A stretch of DNA of 64,000 nucleotides from Sphagnum compactum (Eukaryota; Bryophyta; Sphagnopsida; Sphagnales). Made by a program: the position numbers and the translations under genes. Shown here one piece after another: positions 44,756-57,262 of the stretch (within the stretch, counting starts at the first letter, position 1; each line of letters begins with the position of its first letter). The stretch is from positions 5,208,001-5,272,000 of the forward strand of contig OZ234497.1 in the NCBI GenBank assembly GCA_965153455.1, in the 5' to 3' direction. The notes beneath the pieces are model-generated. The model was not told where the DNA came from and did not search any database. It saw only the letters and a program-made list of their open reading frames with translations.

Positions 44756-45544
44756 CCATATAACCTTAATAAGGACACATATGTAATAAAATCACCATGA
44801 GTGGATGGGGTTAGTACAACATAAAATGCATTTAAAGTAATAAAGAATTTTATGAAAGATACTAAAAAACATCTAAGGAAATAAACACAAAGTAGGTACT
44901 AGGTATAAAACCAACCATAATGCTTTCAATTCTTGTGGTTGAGTCAATGTGTTTATTTCTTTCACAAATAAATCAAGTGATTGTATAGTATGTGCACATG
45001 AGAAATTTGGCAACTCAATGAGAGAGAGTAATAAAGATTTTTTCACTATTCTAAAAATAGATTACTCAACCCTCCTCAACTTCATGAAAGTGCAAATGAG
45101 CATTAATTTCACTATCTAACACTTAGTTTCTATCAATTTGTTAATTAGTACCTCAACCTTTGTCAAAAATAAAAATAAATTTAAAATGGGTGTTTTTTTT
45201 TAAATGTGAATTTTTTAAATTAATCAATTATGTGACAATTGATTGTCAGATTGACAATATTTTTGGAAAATTTTGCAATGGTAAAATCAAGACGGGCTTT
45301 AGGTTTGATAATCAAAATAATGTGTTTGTTAGGACATTAATGCAATGGCTAAGATAAATTTGGTTTATCACTTTGGTTTTGACATATTGAAGAACAAAAA
45401 AAATATTGATGAAGTTAACAATGATAATAAATGTGTCAAATCTTACTGATGACATTCATAATTCAAACGTAACAATAATTGTACAAGGAAGGTGAAATCA
45501 CACAACAATGAATTTTTATAGAAATCAAAATGATAACGTTTAGT
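44756..45544. other. AT-rich intergenic DNA
   Basis: No gene was recognised. It is bounded on the right by the solo LTR and its target duplication. Confidence 0.6.
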
Positions 45545-45549
45545 GGATT

Positions 45550-46370
45550 TGACGCGCTCCTTGGTCCCAGGGTGAATTCACTTGAGGGTTCACCAATGTG
45601 AAGTTGCGGAAGGTTGGGACCAAAGGGCACGCTCCCGACTTCCAACTCTAGAAAGGGGTAGAGGGTCGAGTTGGAAGCCCCGGGATTAGACTAGGAAGAT
45701 GGACTAGTAGATCAAGCACGAATCTGCATCCAAAACCAACCACAAATGGGTTAGTTTACATTCGGGAACACCCTTGGGTGTTGGGACAAGCCACGGGCAC
45801 TTTGGACTACTTGACTCACCACGGCCCGGACTTGGGGGAAGCCACCACCTTCCCCCTTATAGTATTCTCTGCAGCTCGCCACGGAGCCTACATCCAAATG
45901 GCACATTTTGTTGAGACTCCCGAAATGGAGTCTCGAAACTGTCCCGGCAGGACTCCCGGAACTTTGAACGGTCATAACTCCCGATTCCGAAGTCCGATCA
46001 CGACGAAGTCTGAACCAAAGTTGTAGCCCTCGTCGAGATCTTTTCAACGCCATGTCGCACTCCCTGAGGCGACGTCGGGAAAGGGTCGATTCCTGACTTT
46101 TAGTGGTCGGGAGTCAAACTGCCAGTTTGACTCCCGGCCCTTCTTTTGCCCATAACTTGGGCTGTAAATGTCCGAATGGCCAATGCGAGGCCATTTTCGA
46201 TATCTACGTTTCAAGACCTTTCCAATGACACCAAGAACACCTCAAGGCGAGGTGTTTTGCCCCTTGCTGTCGCGCTCTGAACATTCGGGAGTCCCGGAGG
46301 ACTCCAAAACCTCCAACTTTTCCAAGTGTTGGGCTTCACCCCCACACTTGGCCAAAGTGGGGTTGCGACA
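45550..46370 (+). mobile_element. Solo LTR with perfect 5-bp target duplication
   Basis: An 821-bp block starts TGACGCGCTCC and ends GGTTGCGACA, so it has TG...CA ends. It is flanked on both sides by GGATT (45545-45549 and 46371-46375). A promoter-like CTTATAGTATTCTCTGC lies near 45856. It is GC-rich compared with the AT-rich neighbours and matches 13103-13960 and 27306-27885. A solo LTR arises by recombination between the two LTRs of a complete element. Open frames within it are not genes. Confidence 0.92.
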
Positions 46371-46375
46371 GGATT

Positions 46376-49300
46376 AGTTAAATTTTATTGTATACAATTC
46401 AAATGCATTTGATAAATTTATCAAAAAATGAGATGAAAAAGGGATGAGAAATTAAAACTTATATTGCAATCTTCCCAACTCTAAAAATATTATACTAAAA
46501 AATCAATATCAATCAAATATGAACTTTGCAATGTAAGATACATCCATGATCATACTCAAAAAATGATTTTTTTTTGTTTTTAATGTTAATGAACATGTTT
46601 CCAACTTTGGACCACTACACATTGAAATATCATAACAATTTAAAATGAAAAATCAAGTAAAATAAGGTCCTCTTTTTTATTTATAGATTTCAAATAAAAA
46701 CTTAATAATCACATAAATCAATGAAAATTTGTATACTGAATTTAGATGTTTAAATAAAATATTTAAAGACCAATATTTAATGGATTTACTTATACTCAGA
46801 ACCACATTCGCTTAAAGAAGCTTAAACCCTATACTTAATAATTGTCAAAAGTTAAGGAAAACAAATTGAATTGTATTCGAAGGTTTGACATATTTTTTTA
46901 AAAAGTCAGAAACTTACTTCGATGGTTAATCAAAATCATAAAATATATAATACCCTGGACCACATGTTCTCTTAGAGACAAATATTTGCACAACATTGAT
47001 ATGTACACAGGTAGGAACAAAGGTGGTTACTAGGTAAGTAAATGCATGTAGATGGTTAATAGGTACGTAAGGGCTAGTGAGTTGTCATTAGGTAGGTAGT
47101 AAAGGCTGAAACTTTGCTAACCATTGTAGTAACCATTGTAGTTACATAGGGAACTGGAACCCAATGGTCTTGTCCACCCACCATCCAGCCCTTGTGGAGT
47201 GCTAGAACATCACTTGCCCTAATGGGCTTACTGTGTTTCTAGGCATATTGCATTATAAATGCTTTTCCAAAAACTAATGTGGGCCACACTTATTTCCAAC
47301 CCAAAGTAAGGTATGTGTATGATAACAAACCTGCATATAGAACTAGTTTTGAACCTTTATGTTAGGTGGCTAATACACATATTAGTTCATGAAATGTACT
47401 AATCTTGAACTCATACAAATTTCCAACCCATCATGATCAATATATATGAGCTCCAAATTGGTTTTCTATTGGTGGCTGCTACTAGAACAAGTTCCATATA
47501 GTGTGATTAAAAGACTTCCATACATTGTACCTTACGCATAGATCCCACAACACCACACTTTGGCATATAAAAAGTCATCACGGTAAACATTTGTCTACTT
47601 GTGATGAACTTGCTAAGAAGCAAGTTATAATAATTAATTTGTGCCTCCAAAAGGCACAAATATTGGTTGAAATTAGAGCAAGGTTGTACCCAAAAAAATC
47701 CAAGTATTAGGCAAATTTCCAATTATTAAGTAATTGAAAGACCCAACATCTAACATTTCCCATCCTATTTCTATCATACCATCAACTCCATTAATAACCC
47801 ATCTTTCTTCACACACTGTGTGTGTGTGAGAGTGGGGGAGGGGCCCGGAGATCACAAGTTCTTGCCTTGTGAGCAAGGTCCATACTTGGTACAACCCTCC
47901 ATGAACAACAAGGTCGAGAACAGCCAAGAACTTGTGAGACTCCCCAACACAATGGGCCCCTTATTACAAGAAGACCCAATCGTGATACGGAAACACAACC
48001 AAGTACAGCTAACTTGTGACATGTAAGACTTGAAATCTACACCTTCCTCCCCAACCCCATCCCCCCTCCCCCCCCCCACTTTTTTTCCATCAAACCTCAA
48101 GGTTTTTAATGTAGTTGACAATTGGGCAACTTCAAACCCACCGTACTTGACTTGAGTCAAAAGAAGCCACCTAACCACAAGAGCTTTCAATCACATATGG
48201 AGTACTAACCAGAATTATGATGGTGGTCTAAAAGTTGCACGCAAAGTTGTACCAAATAAAAATTGCCAATATCGAGAAATGGAGGGTAGGGGAAGTGGGG
48301 AGAAGAAGGGGCACCAACAATATGACTACAAAATTATCAAAGAACTTGTCTCGTCTCGTTGGGTTAGTTGTTGTTGTGGATTGTGATCTGTTGTTGTCCT
48401 TATTGGGAAAGGAATGTGTGGTGAGAAGAGGTTGCTCAATCACCAAAATCATAGTCACTGAATTTGTGCAGATGGGTTTCATAAGTAACTTGGGTGAAGA
48501 TTGACGTGTATAGAGAGGAGGAAATAAATTCACAATCAACCGTGATATCTTCAAATAAGAAGGGTTTTCCATCTTCCTTTTTGTCCCCTTTTTTTGGGGG
48601 GGGTGAAGAAAATATTAACATTCACAAATGTTCAAGGATTGTTTGCTTAGGTAGATTGTCACTTTTGTGGTCCGAGGCAAGCAACCCAATGTACCATAAA
48701 TTGGTTCAAGTGTTGTTTGCATTGGAACACAAAAAGTGGTCATACAGCCACTTCATTACAAAAGCAAATTATAACCCAATAATATACCACCAAAGTGGAG
48801 CTACTGTGGCCTTCGTCTTGCCAGAAAACTGGGGTTGACATCAAAAGAGGCTGAAAAGAGACCATCAAAAGAGAGGACCTAAGCAGTTTTTAAACCTAAA
48901 ATTGGTCCTCACAAGAGTTTCACTCCTGGTTCTGGGTTTGCCTCTTGTATCTGCCTGCACTTCTGCTAATATTCTTCATTAAATCAAGGCTTGTCAAAAT
49001 AAGATACTAAACTGGTTTCCAGTTTCATGAAACAAAATACCCAATTTCACTCATTTTATGGCTGCACTCAAAATTGAGGATGAAACACAGGATGATAAGG
49101 TCAAACTAGGACCCAAAGACAGGTTGACTTTGTGTACAGCATTATTATTGTCATATAAATCTTTTGATCGGATACAAACATTTAGTTGTGTTTGTTGATG
49201 AGGTAATAAGTTAAGGTCATGTTGAACTTGTCATGACAATCAATTCACACATGATATATCAAGTGCATTTTTCAACAGCTCCTTTCTTGAGGCACCCAAA

Positions 49301-49904
49301 GAGATATTATTGTGTTATGGGTGTGTGTGTACAGTCCACAGATCACAAACATCACAATGTCCCTTTCCGTCAACTACTTTCAGTCTTTGTTGTTGCACTT
49401 GCCCGCCAACCACCACCCCTTTACTTACCTCTCAGCCCCTTACATTATGGGCTCAGGGCTGCCCATTGTGCCAGGTAAGCTTCCTTGGTAAGAAGCCTTT
49501 GCTCCGTACATGACCCTGCACATTAAAATTGGATGAAGAAAAGTCAAAATATGTTGGGTTGGCTCAGCACGAAATGGCTTAGGCTCAGCATTTTTTCACA
49601 GTCTGCAACTTTGCAGACGTTGTCAAAAGGCAGAGCAAAGCTAAGATGTGCACTTGCTGAAGAAGAGTGTAATAGATATGATCTGCTGATTGATGTTCCT
49701 TATTTTCTATTGGCCAATCATAATGATTGTTCGAGGTGGTTTGCTTTCAGCAGCAGTAGTCTCCACATAGTTGCAGTCCGAGGTTTAGTTTTAGGGGTGA
49801 GATTACTAAAAAGTAAATAACTAAACTTGGATGCGAGCATTTGATGCAGGGTCACATCCTTAGCAGTGAGCTGCTGCACTGGGGGAAGCTCTAAGAGCAT
49901 CTCC
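46376..49904. other. Intergenic DNA, no recognised gene
   Basis: It contains a TAGG-rich stretch (47008-47105), a (TG)n run near 47816-47828 and a poly-C run near 48061-48080. Frames near 48228-48838 and 49233-49820 lack recognisable motifs. Confidence 0.5.
47008..47105. repeat. Small TAGG-rich island
   Basis: ACAGGTAGGAACAA, ACTAGGTAAGTAAATG, AATAGGTACGTAAG and ATTAGGTAGGTAG in under 100 bp, resembling the larger island at 53425-54010. Confidence 0.5.
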
Positions 49905-50244
49905 ACCTGTGCTCAATATGTTACTCTGGATAATATAATTAAATGTCTAAGTTTAGCTGTTTTTCTTTGGCAACCCCACCAATAAAACTGTAAATAGAAC
50001 TGCATATACGTGGGAACTACTAATAGCAAACCACCCGGACCAATCATGATTGACCAGTCAGAAATACTGAGCCGCAGTCAGGTCCAATTTATTACACTCT
50101 TTTTTGGAGGTGCACAACTTTGTTGTACCTTTTACCAGCCACAGCAAGCTGCACGAATTTGGTGCAGAAAAATCAATTTCCTGGGGTAAACCGGCACATT
50201 TTGACTTTTTTTCAATAAATTTTACTGTCATACTGAGCACAGGT
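49905..50244. mobile_element. Candidate MITE
   Basis: ACCTGTGCTCAATATG (49905-49920) is inverted at 50229-50244 with one mismatch. The left end is preceded by AAGAGCATCTCC, a phrase common at ends of plant miniature elements. There is no coding capacity. Target duplications were not identified, so the outer limits are open. Confidence 0.4.
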
Positions 50245-50679
50245 AGAGCACAAGCAACACCGAGCATAATGGGTAGTCATGAGCCTGCTCCATTACATTA
50301 ATATTGGTTCACTTTGGCTGAATTATACGATACCATAATAGCCTTGTGGGCGGCTGTTCTATTTTGTGAATGGCCTCATTCATATTGGGCCAACACAAGG
50401 GGTCCTCCTGCGGGTACAACAGGCAGTTACGTTTTGTAGTTTCTCACCAAACTAGCATGAGGTGCACCCGTACTCACCTGGCTTGGTTATTAAGCCCATA
50501 ATGCCCTGATGTCAGCACAAAATGTTGAGAAAGCTTCAATTGTGATGATACCTTTCATGTGATTGGCATCATTGAACTTCAAAGAGACCATTATTATCAA
50601 TACTGGTGTAGCTTGCTCCATTGGACCAAGTGTGAACACATTTTTCATTTTTCAAAATTTCAGAATTGAAAATTTAGAA

Positions 50680-51840
50680 ATTCAGCAAAACATGATGGTT
50701 TCCAATGTGGCATGTGTTTTATCTTTTAATGGTTTTAACCATTCGATAAAATCCTCAACTGTTTGTCTACTTGTAATGATCCATGTTAAAGGGACACTTG
50801 TGTGATGATCATCAAACCCCATCAAGGTGAATAAATGGAATTTCATGTCATTTGTGCCAAATGTGGCATCATTAAAAATGGCACCATTGTGACCATATGA
50901 TAACATGGACTCACATTGAGTTGGTGTTTGAATACCTATGGTGAATGGGACTTGAGTCACATTGATTTCACCAACAACTTGGAAAAACAACACATCTTCT
51001 GGATGTTGGAAAGCCTAAGACTAAATTGAAATTGCAAGGTTGGTGTGTAAATGCCAACTCCCTTTCTTATGTTTCCAATCCAAATATGCAATGTTTTGAA
51101 GCCGAATGAAATCATTTCATGTCATGCTTTGACCCACATTCACACGTTCCCACCAAATTGCTTCATGCTTGTCATATATTTGTTTGGCTGTGTAACCTAA
51201 ACTTAGTTGGGCCCATATGTGGTCCTTCAATGCTTGTGACATACGTGGAGCATAACCAGACATACAAAAAATGGATTCCAGGTCATGCTCACTATGTGTG
51301 AATGACCCATCAGTTTGTGTATGGGCCTTACGATAAATCATGATCTCAGCCACATCATGCCATATGTATAGATGTTTGATTGAGAATGACACTAAGCATC
51401 CTCGTTTAATAGATTGAGTGTGGGTTGAGTTTTCCCAATAGTCCTCGAGTCCATATCTGCATTGATACTTAAACCAAAAAACTTTTAAGATGTAAATGAT
51501 TACATTTTTGGTATATGAATTAAAGAACTTAAAAAGGTTAATGCCATAAATGTTTACCATGTGAAGGTGGTTTTTGATAGTTGGTCGCTTGACATCCATT
51601 TGGCTTGGAAAGTTTTTGTAAACAGTCCATTCCGCAGGGGTGCTCGTATCCCCTCGTTCACCTTCCAAGAATTCTAGGATGGGAGCATATGGAACATAAG
51701 CAAATTGAATGGTCACTTTATTTTGCCTTCCATGGCATATCTCGAACCTCCACACCAAGTCTTTGTTTGAGAAACTGGAATTGGTGGGGTTTTGGACATG
51801 AATGGAATGGGATTTTGGAACCCTTCCCATGATTGAAGGA
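50680..51840 (-). pseudogene. Mutator-like transposase remnant C
   Basis: Two frames in line, 51117-51830 then 50682-50993, with stops between. The first contains a zinc-binding-like module (KRGCLVSFSIKHLYIWHDVA then IYRKAHTQTDG, near 51300-51400) of the type in front of MULE/FAR1 transposases. The second has PFTIGIQTPTQCESM then FNDATFGTNDMKFHLFTLMG, whose Asp (near 50868) is the first catalytic residue, and FIEWLKPLKD. It ends before the second Asp. A long insertion or intron seems to interrupt the N-terminal part (about 51470-51560). Inactive. Confidence 0.7.
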
Positions 51841-53013
51841 AGTAGGACAAATTTCTACACCAAGAGAATTTATATTTCTATAAACATTCATCATTGAACA
51901 AAAACCCAAAATGAAATATGTACATGGCTCCCTTAAAATCGATGTTGTGATATGGAATTCCCCTTACAATACTCACATCATGATATAAAATATTTACTGT
52001 TCCAATGTACATCATATACAATATTTGCATTATGAACCCATATATTAAAACAAACTTTGACAATACCCACATTGAGCTATTAAACCTTCCATCATTGAAA
52101 ATGTTCACATATGCAATACTTGGATTGTACCTTAAACCCACAATGTCTGAAAACCCCATGTAGCAATACCCACATAATGATCATTAATGCACACTGTTTG
52201 AGAGGTGCAAAATGCAATACATGCCTTAAGCCATAAAACCCATGTTGGTTACGGGGAGTAAATGCATTATTCGCATTTGGGTATGAAAAAATCAAACTAC
52301 AAAGAGATATTAAACATGAAATACCCAAGTAAAGGTATAAAACCTTTATTTATGGTTGTATACTTAATGAAACTTGATGCCCCTTATATATCTAATAGCT
52401 AGGAAATGAAAAGAAATCGAATTGTGAAAATATAAACACAAAACAAAAGAAATAACAATAGACAAATGCATACTTTTAGGAATAAAAGATGACAATGTTC
52501 CACTAAAGTTTGTAGTCCAAGTGGAAAACACAACCCTAAAAAATCAAAACTTGTACAAAAGTGGGTTGGAAAATATTGAACTCTAACAATTATGGAACAT
52601 ATGGAAACAAAGGAGATTCATAATTATGGTATAGATATAAACAAGTGATAAGATCAAAACCAATATAATGAACAAAGTTTAAAATATGAACCTTAAACCT
52701 TAAAATATATGAACCGAATTCCTATACACTAAATCATAAGGCATAATCTTAAAAATCCAAATGATATTTTGCCATAAGCCCTATTACAACTCTAACTATA
52801 CAAACCTTAACAAAAAAAAGTCCTAATGATATATGCCCTAAACCTAAAAAACCATACAAATTATATAGTGCAAAACAAACAAATTTAAAAGAACATAAGA
52901 AAAAATTTAGAAACCAAATTTTAAAGCTTTTAAACTATAAATATTTATTGACTGAAAGAAAATACCTTAATCTTCAAAAACAATCAAATAAATTTCGTAC
53001 AAAACCAGAATAA
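51841..53013. other. AT-rich DNA upstream of MULE remnant C
   Basis: Loose repetition of AATACCCACAT-like words lies between about 51960 and 52180. No gene was recognised. Confidence 0.5.
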
Positions 53014-53125
53014 TGTTTTTTACCTTTGTGTGATCTCTCCGACCTAAATTTTTCCATTTTCTTTGAAGAAGATATAGAATGAAATTATATTATTTCACAT
53101 ATGTGTAAACTTTAAAATTTTCCCC
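53014..53125. repeat. Dispersed repeat shared with 33462-33580
   Basis: Same orientation and order of phrases as 33462-33580, ending in a poly-C stretch (TTTTCCCCCC) in both copies. It lies upstream (in transposase sense) of MULE remnant C and could be part of its terminal region. Confidence 0.7.
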
Positions 53126-53424
53126 CCAAATTTAGCCTCGTTTAGGTTAATTATTATACATTTGTGAAAATTTAACTAATTAATTTATGTGTCCCAACCC
53201 TAAATTTAAACCATAATCCAATAGTACATACTTATAATATTACATGAAAAGATGTATGTAATGTCCATTTCATAATAGGTTAGATTAACAAAATTTAGTA
53301 AAATATGCATTAATTAAACCAAAATGGCTGCCATTATGCCATTGTTTGCACTATAAATTGTTTGTAATACCTACATATGGGGACCTATGTTCATCATCCA
53401 TGAATTAGGTCGAACTTTAATAAA

Positions 53425-54010
53425 TTGATAGGTAGGATTAGGGGGGGTGGGGTTGGAAAAAATGAGTTAATTAGGTATTTGGTTATGTAAAAAGCGTAGA
53501 TAGGTAGGTAAGCATAATGGATAGGTAGGAAGGTGGGTGCATAGGTAGGTAAGTAGGTATATAGGTAGGTAGTTGGGTTAGTAGGCAGGTTAATAAGTAA
53601 AAAGGAAGTTCAAGGAACAAGGTAAATAGGTTATTAAGGTAGGTAGGCATGTAAGTAAGCAAATTAGTAGGTAGGAAAAAAGTTACATTAGCAAGGTAGT
53701 TAGATAAATAAACAAGTTAATACATAAAACACAAGTTACTTTATAAGATGATTAAGTTTGTAAAGTACTTATGTCAATAGGGTGGTTGTGTATGTAGGGC
53801 ACCTAGGTCAGTAGGGTAGGTAATTAGTACAATGGTTAAGTTAATAAAATATGTTATTTATAGGGTAGCTAGGTTAATAGGGTAGGTAGTTAGTATAGTA
53901 GCTATGTCAATAAGATAACTAGTTATTAAGGTTGTTATGTCAATAGGAGATAATAAATAACGTACCATGGTTGGTGCAATATTTACGAGGGTAGGAAGGT
54001 GAGTAGGGTA
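53425..54010. repeat. Degenerate TAGG repeat island
   Basis: Nearly 600 bp with frequent GGTAGGTAAG, ATAGGTAGG and AATAGGGTAGGTAG words. It is the opposite strand sense of the CCTA array at 16690-17392, and more decayed. Confidence 0.8.
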
Positions 54011-54333
54011 GCTATATGTGAGGTCAGGTCCAGGGGAAAAACGGTCAAGGACCCAAAAAGAAAAAAGAAAAAAAACTAAGTACAGCGGTCAGCAGCAAAA
54101 AGAAATCGACTTGGATGAACCCAATCTGGCGCCGAATGATAAAACGCAGCCCATCCAGTGGACAGAACGGCCAACTGGTGCATTGGTGGCGGCTGGTTCA
54201 CTCTGGCCAGTACCTTTGACATGTTTGCTTAAAAACTCTTTTAAGAACTGTAGCTAGTAGCCGCCTAGACGTAAATGTGACAACACCATCATCCCCGAAT
54301 AAAGACAAAGTAGTAAGTTGCACGCCATCTGTG

Positions 54334-54541
54334 TCCTTCCCAATGCAACAGAGCTTCATTATTCCCCCTGACTTTAACGCCATTGATGTCTGTCCCAATG
54401 CAACCGAGCTTCATTATTGCCCCTGACTTCAACGCCATTGATGTCTGTCCCAATGCAACCGAGCTTCATTATTCCCCTAACTTTAACGCCATTGATGTCT
54501 ATCCCAATGCAACCGAGCTTCATTATTCCCCCTGAATTTGA
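54334..54541. repeat. 55-bp minisatellite upstream of P450 copy 2
   Basis: Four diverged units, the second starting at 54385 (GATGTCTGTCCCAATGCAAC); one unit is 54 bp. Same repeat as 1-152. Confidence 0.9.
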
Positions 54542-54885
54542 CGATAAATCACGCAGGAGGGTCTTCAATGCAGGCATAGTACACAAGTATTGGCTGCATT
54601 TCTTTTTCTAATGCTTGCCTAGATGCCTAATTAAAATGTGTCTAGAGAAGCCCAGACACATCTTAACGTTGTTGCTGTCCACACACATTTGATGAGCCCG
54701 TGATTCTGCACATTGTGAACGTGTAATGGGCATTAAGAAGCTTTTTTAGCGTCTGTTATTCAGCCACAATGTGCATAAACACCTTCTTAGTGTCCCTTTA
54801 CACACCTAAAATGTGTATGGGCATCATCCATCTTTTGTTGGAAAAAAATTCGAATCACGCTGATTTCAATGTCTCTCCCAAACAC

Positions 54886-54892
54886 TTGTAAG
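54886..54892 (+). promoter_or_regulatory. Altered TATA-like site, P450 copy 2
   Basis: TTGTAAG is at the position aligned with the TATAAG-containing site of copy 1 (503-508), inside otherwise nearly identical promoter sequence. The A-to-G change weakens the match to a TATA box. Confidence 0.35.
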
Positions 54893-55024
54893 GAGAACAT
54901 TGCATTGAAGTTCTATGTCATTTACAGTTTGCTCGGTGCTCACCCACTTCCACATATGTACTTTAATACAAGAGAGCTCTTGCAGTTCTTAAGTGTTGAA
55001 CAACAGTCTTTAGCAAGAGCAACT

Positions 55025-57262
55025 ATGGGAGTCATGTCTATGTTTCACCTATTGCAATTAGAAGGAAGGTTGCAAGATAATTTGGGGCTCCTTATAACTC
55101 CTTTATTATTGTTGATACTTTTGGTTGTTGTTCTCCAGAGGTTTGGTTTTAGGAAGTCTCAGAAGCTGCCTCCAGGTCCATGGCCGTGGCCTGTTGTGGG
55201 TAATTTGTTCATGTTGGGAAAGTCTCCACACATAGCATTAGCACGTTTTGCTGAACAGTATGGGCCACTTGTGTATCTTCGACTTGGTTTCACCCATACT
55301 GTGGTGGCATCTTCGCCTGCACTAGCCAAAGAGTTTCTCAAAACCCAAGATCATGTGTTTCAAGCTCGTCCTGCTTCACTTGCTTTCAATATTTTGACCA
55401 ACAATTCAAGCATGGGAGTAATTTCAGGTTCTACTTTGCGACATGTTCGAAGGATTTGTGTGAATGAATTATTTACGACAAAACGATTGCAATTCTTCCA
55501 ACCCATGAGAACAGCAGAAATTCATGCAATGATCAAAGACATTTATATGGAGGCCCAAGACGACAAAGTGATAGATCTCAACTTCAAATTGTCATCAGTC
55601 TCCACCAATAATATCACTCAAATGTTGTTTAGGAAAAGGTATGTTTCTTTCTTACAAAGTTTTAATAGCTTCAATGCTGAAAAAAATCATACAACAAAGT
55701 TGGGATTAGAAGCATAATAATGATATTATCAAACTAGAGTCATTCTAGATGATCTTTGTTTTCTGTCAAAATATACATGGGTAAGACAGTGCTTGTTTTA
55801 ACCTTTCAAATGGCTAGCTCACACATTAACACCATACAACGTTTGTGATGAAAACCTATGTATATTTTTTTCCTTATTTTTGATTCATGTGCATCGCAGT
55901 GAATGATCAATTTGTGCATTCTTTCTTGAACTAGGTGTTGCGGAGTGGGAACAAACCAAAGAGAAACACGGTGGTTCAAAGAAACAGTCGATGAATTATT
56001 TCATTGGTATGGTGTTTTCATTATTGCTGATTACATCCCTTACTTAAAGTGGGTCACCAAGCTTCAAGGGATTGATGCTTCCTTACAAGCACTGCACACC
56101 AAATTATCAACATTTCTCCAACAAATCATTGATGAACATAGGAGAAATCCAAATGTTGTTGACAATTATACGGTTAAAGACTTTGTGGACGTGTTATTGA
56201 CTATGCCTCAAGAAGATGGGACTGGACACCTTTCGGATGACACAATTCAAGCTATTATAACGGTGAGTGGATATTATTAGACCAGTTTGATAAAAATGCA
56301 TGAATCTAATGTGTTTTCTCAAGAATTTCATTTCATTTCATGTCAAAAGTAACATGTTGCAACAATTTTTGTGATTCAACCTCAATATTGTTATGGTGGA
56401 TGTACACCTAAATTTCATTAACAAAACAAGTGACATACATGTGTGTTGTGTACCAGGACATGTTGACAGCGGGGCTAGGTACCAAACTACTACCATCACT
56501 AGTTATCACATTTCTTATATTTTGGTTATTTATCTTATCTAAATATTTGGATTTTTTTAATGAGTATTAATGTTCAGGAACAATTGTTGTACATAATCAT
56601 TGAATTCAAATTAACATATTTCAATTTTTTGGTGTTTTTTTCCAGACACATCCTCTGTCACATTGGAATGGGTGATGGCAGAACTCTTGCGACATCCTGA
56701 CATTATGAAACGTGCACAAGAGGAGTTGGACACTGTAGTGGGTACCAATCGTTTAGTTAGTGAATCAGATCTTCAGCATCTCCCTTACCTTCAAGCTATA
56801 CTAAAAGAAACCTTTCGCATCCATCCTCCTGGTCCCCTTCTGGTTCCTCATCGCTCGATTCAACCTTGCCAAGTTGAAGGTTACAACTTACCCACTAATA
56901 CTCGATTGATCGTGAATTTATGGGCGATGGGGCGTGATCCTAATAACTGGGAAAAGCCGTTGGAATTTGATCCTGATCGTTTCATGCAACAACATCCTAA
57001 AATTGATGTGCATGGCCACGACTTTGAACTCTTGCCATTTGGGACTGGACGACGTGCATGTCCAGGACGTCCATTGGGAATCTTGTTTGCTCAAATTGTT
57101 TTAGCAAATCTTCTTCAAAGTTTTGATTGGACCCTCCCCCCAAATTTGCAACAAGAACCCATGAAGCTTGACATGTCTGAAACCTTTGGTCTAACTCTGA
57201 AGAAAACGCAAGGACTATGTGCAAAGGCCCATCCTAGGTTACATCCCCACTTTTACCATTGA
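55025..57262 (+). CDS. Cytochrome P450, A-type (CYP71 clan), copy 2
   Basis: Exons 55025-55638, 55935-56262, 56457-56478 (22 nt) and 56646-57262, all GT-AG, total 1581 nt, 526 residues. Layout and motifs are as in copy 1: anchor 21-38, hinge LPPGPWPWPVVGN, I-helix AGLDTSS, ExxR 376-379, FDPDRF, heme loop with Cys460. It differs from copy 1 at 13 residues; the I-helix reads DMLTAGLDTSS against DMLAAGLDTSY, and DTSS is the more usual form. An open frame continues upstream of the ATG to 54869 because of a one-base difference in the leader; the ATG at 55025 is chosen because it matches copy 1 and leads straight into the anchor. It appears intact and probably has the same or a closely related substrate. 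Confidence 0.9.

Noticed and set aside
45778-46377. Open frames in the solo LTR
   Set aside because: They lie in both strands of a defined LTR with TG...CA ends and target duplication; no protein motif.
49233-49820. Two open frames of about 80-95 codons
   Set aside because: No motif, no splice structure and no paired frame were seen; composition like the surrounding intergenic DNA.
54120-54145. TGGCGCC as a retroelement primer-binding site
   Set aside because: No LTR end lies just upstream and no coding region follows; the DNA belongs to the P450 copy 2 upstream area.
54869-55024. Upstream-extended start of P450 copy 2
   Set aside because: The extension exists only because of a one-base difference in the leader; copy 1 cannot use it and it would put 52 residues in front of the membrane anchor.
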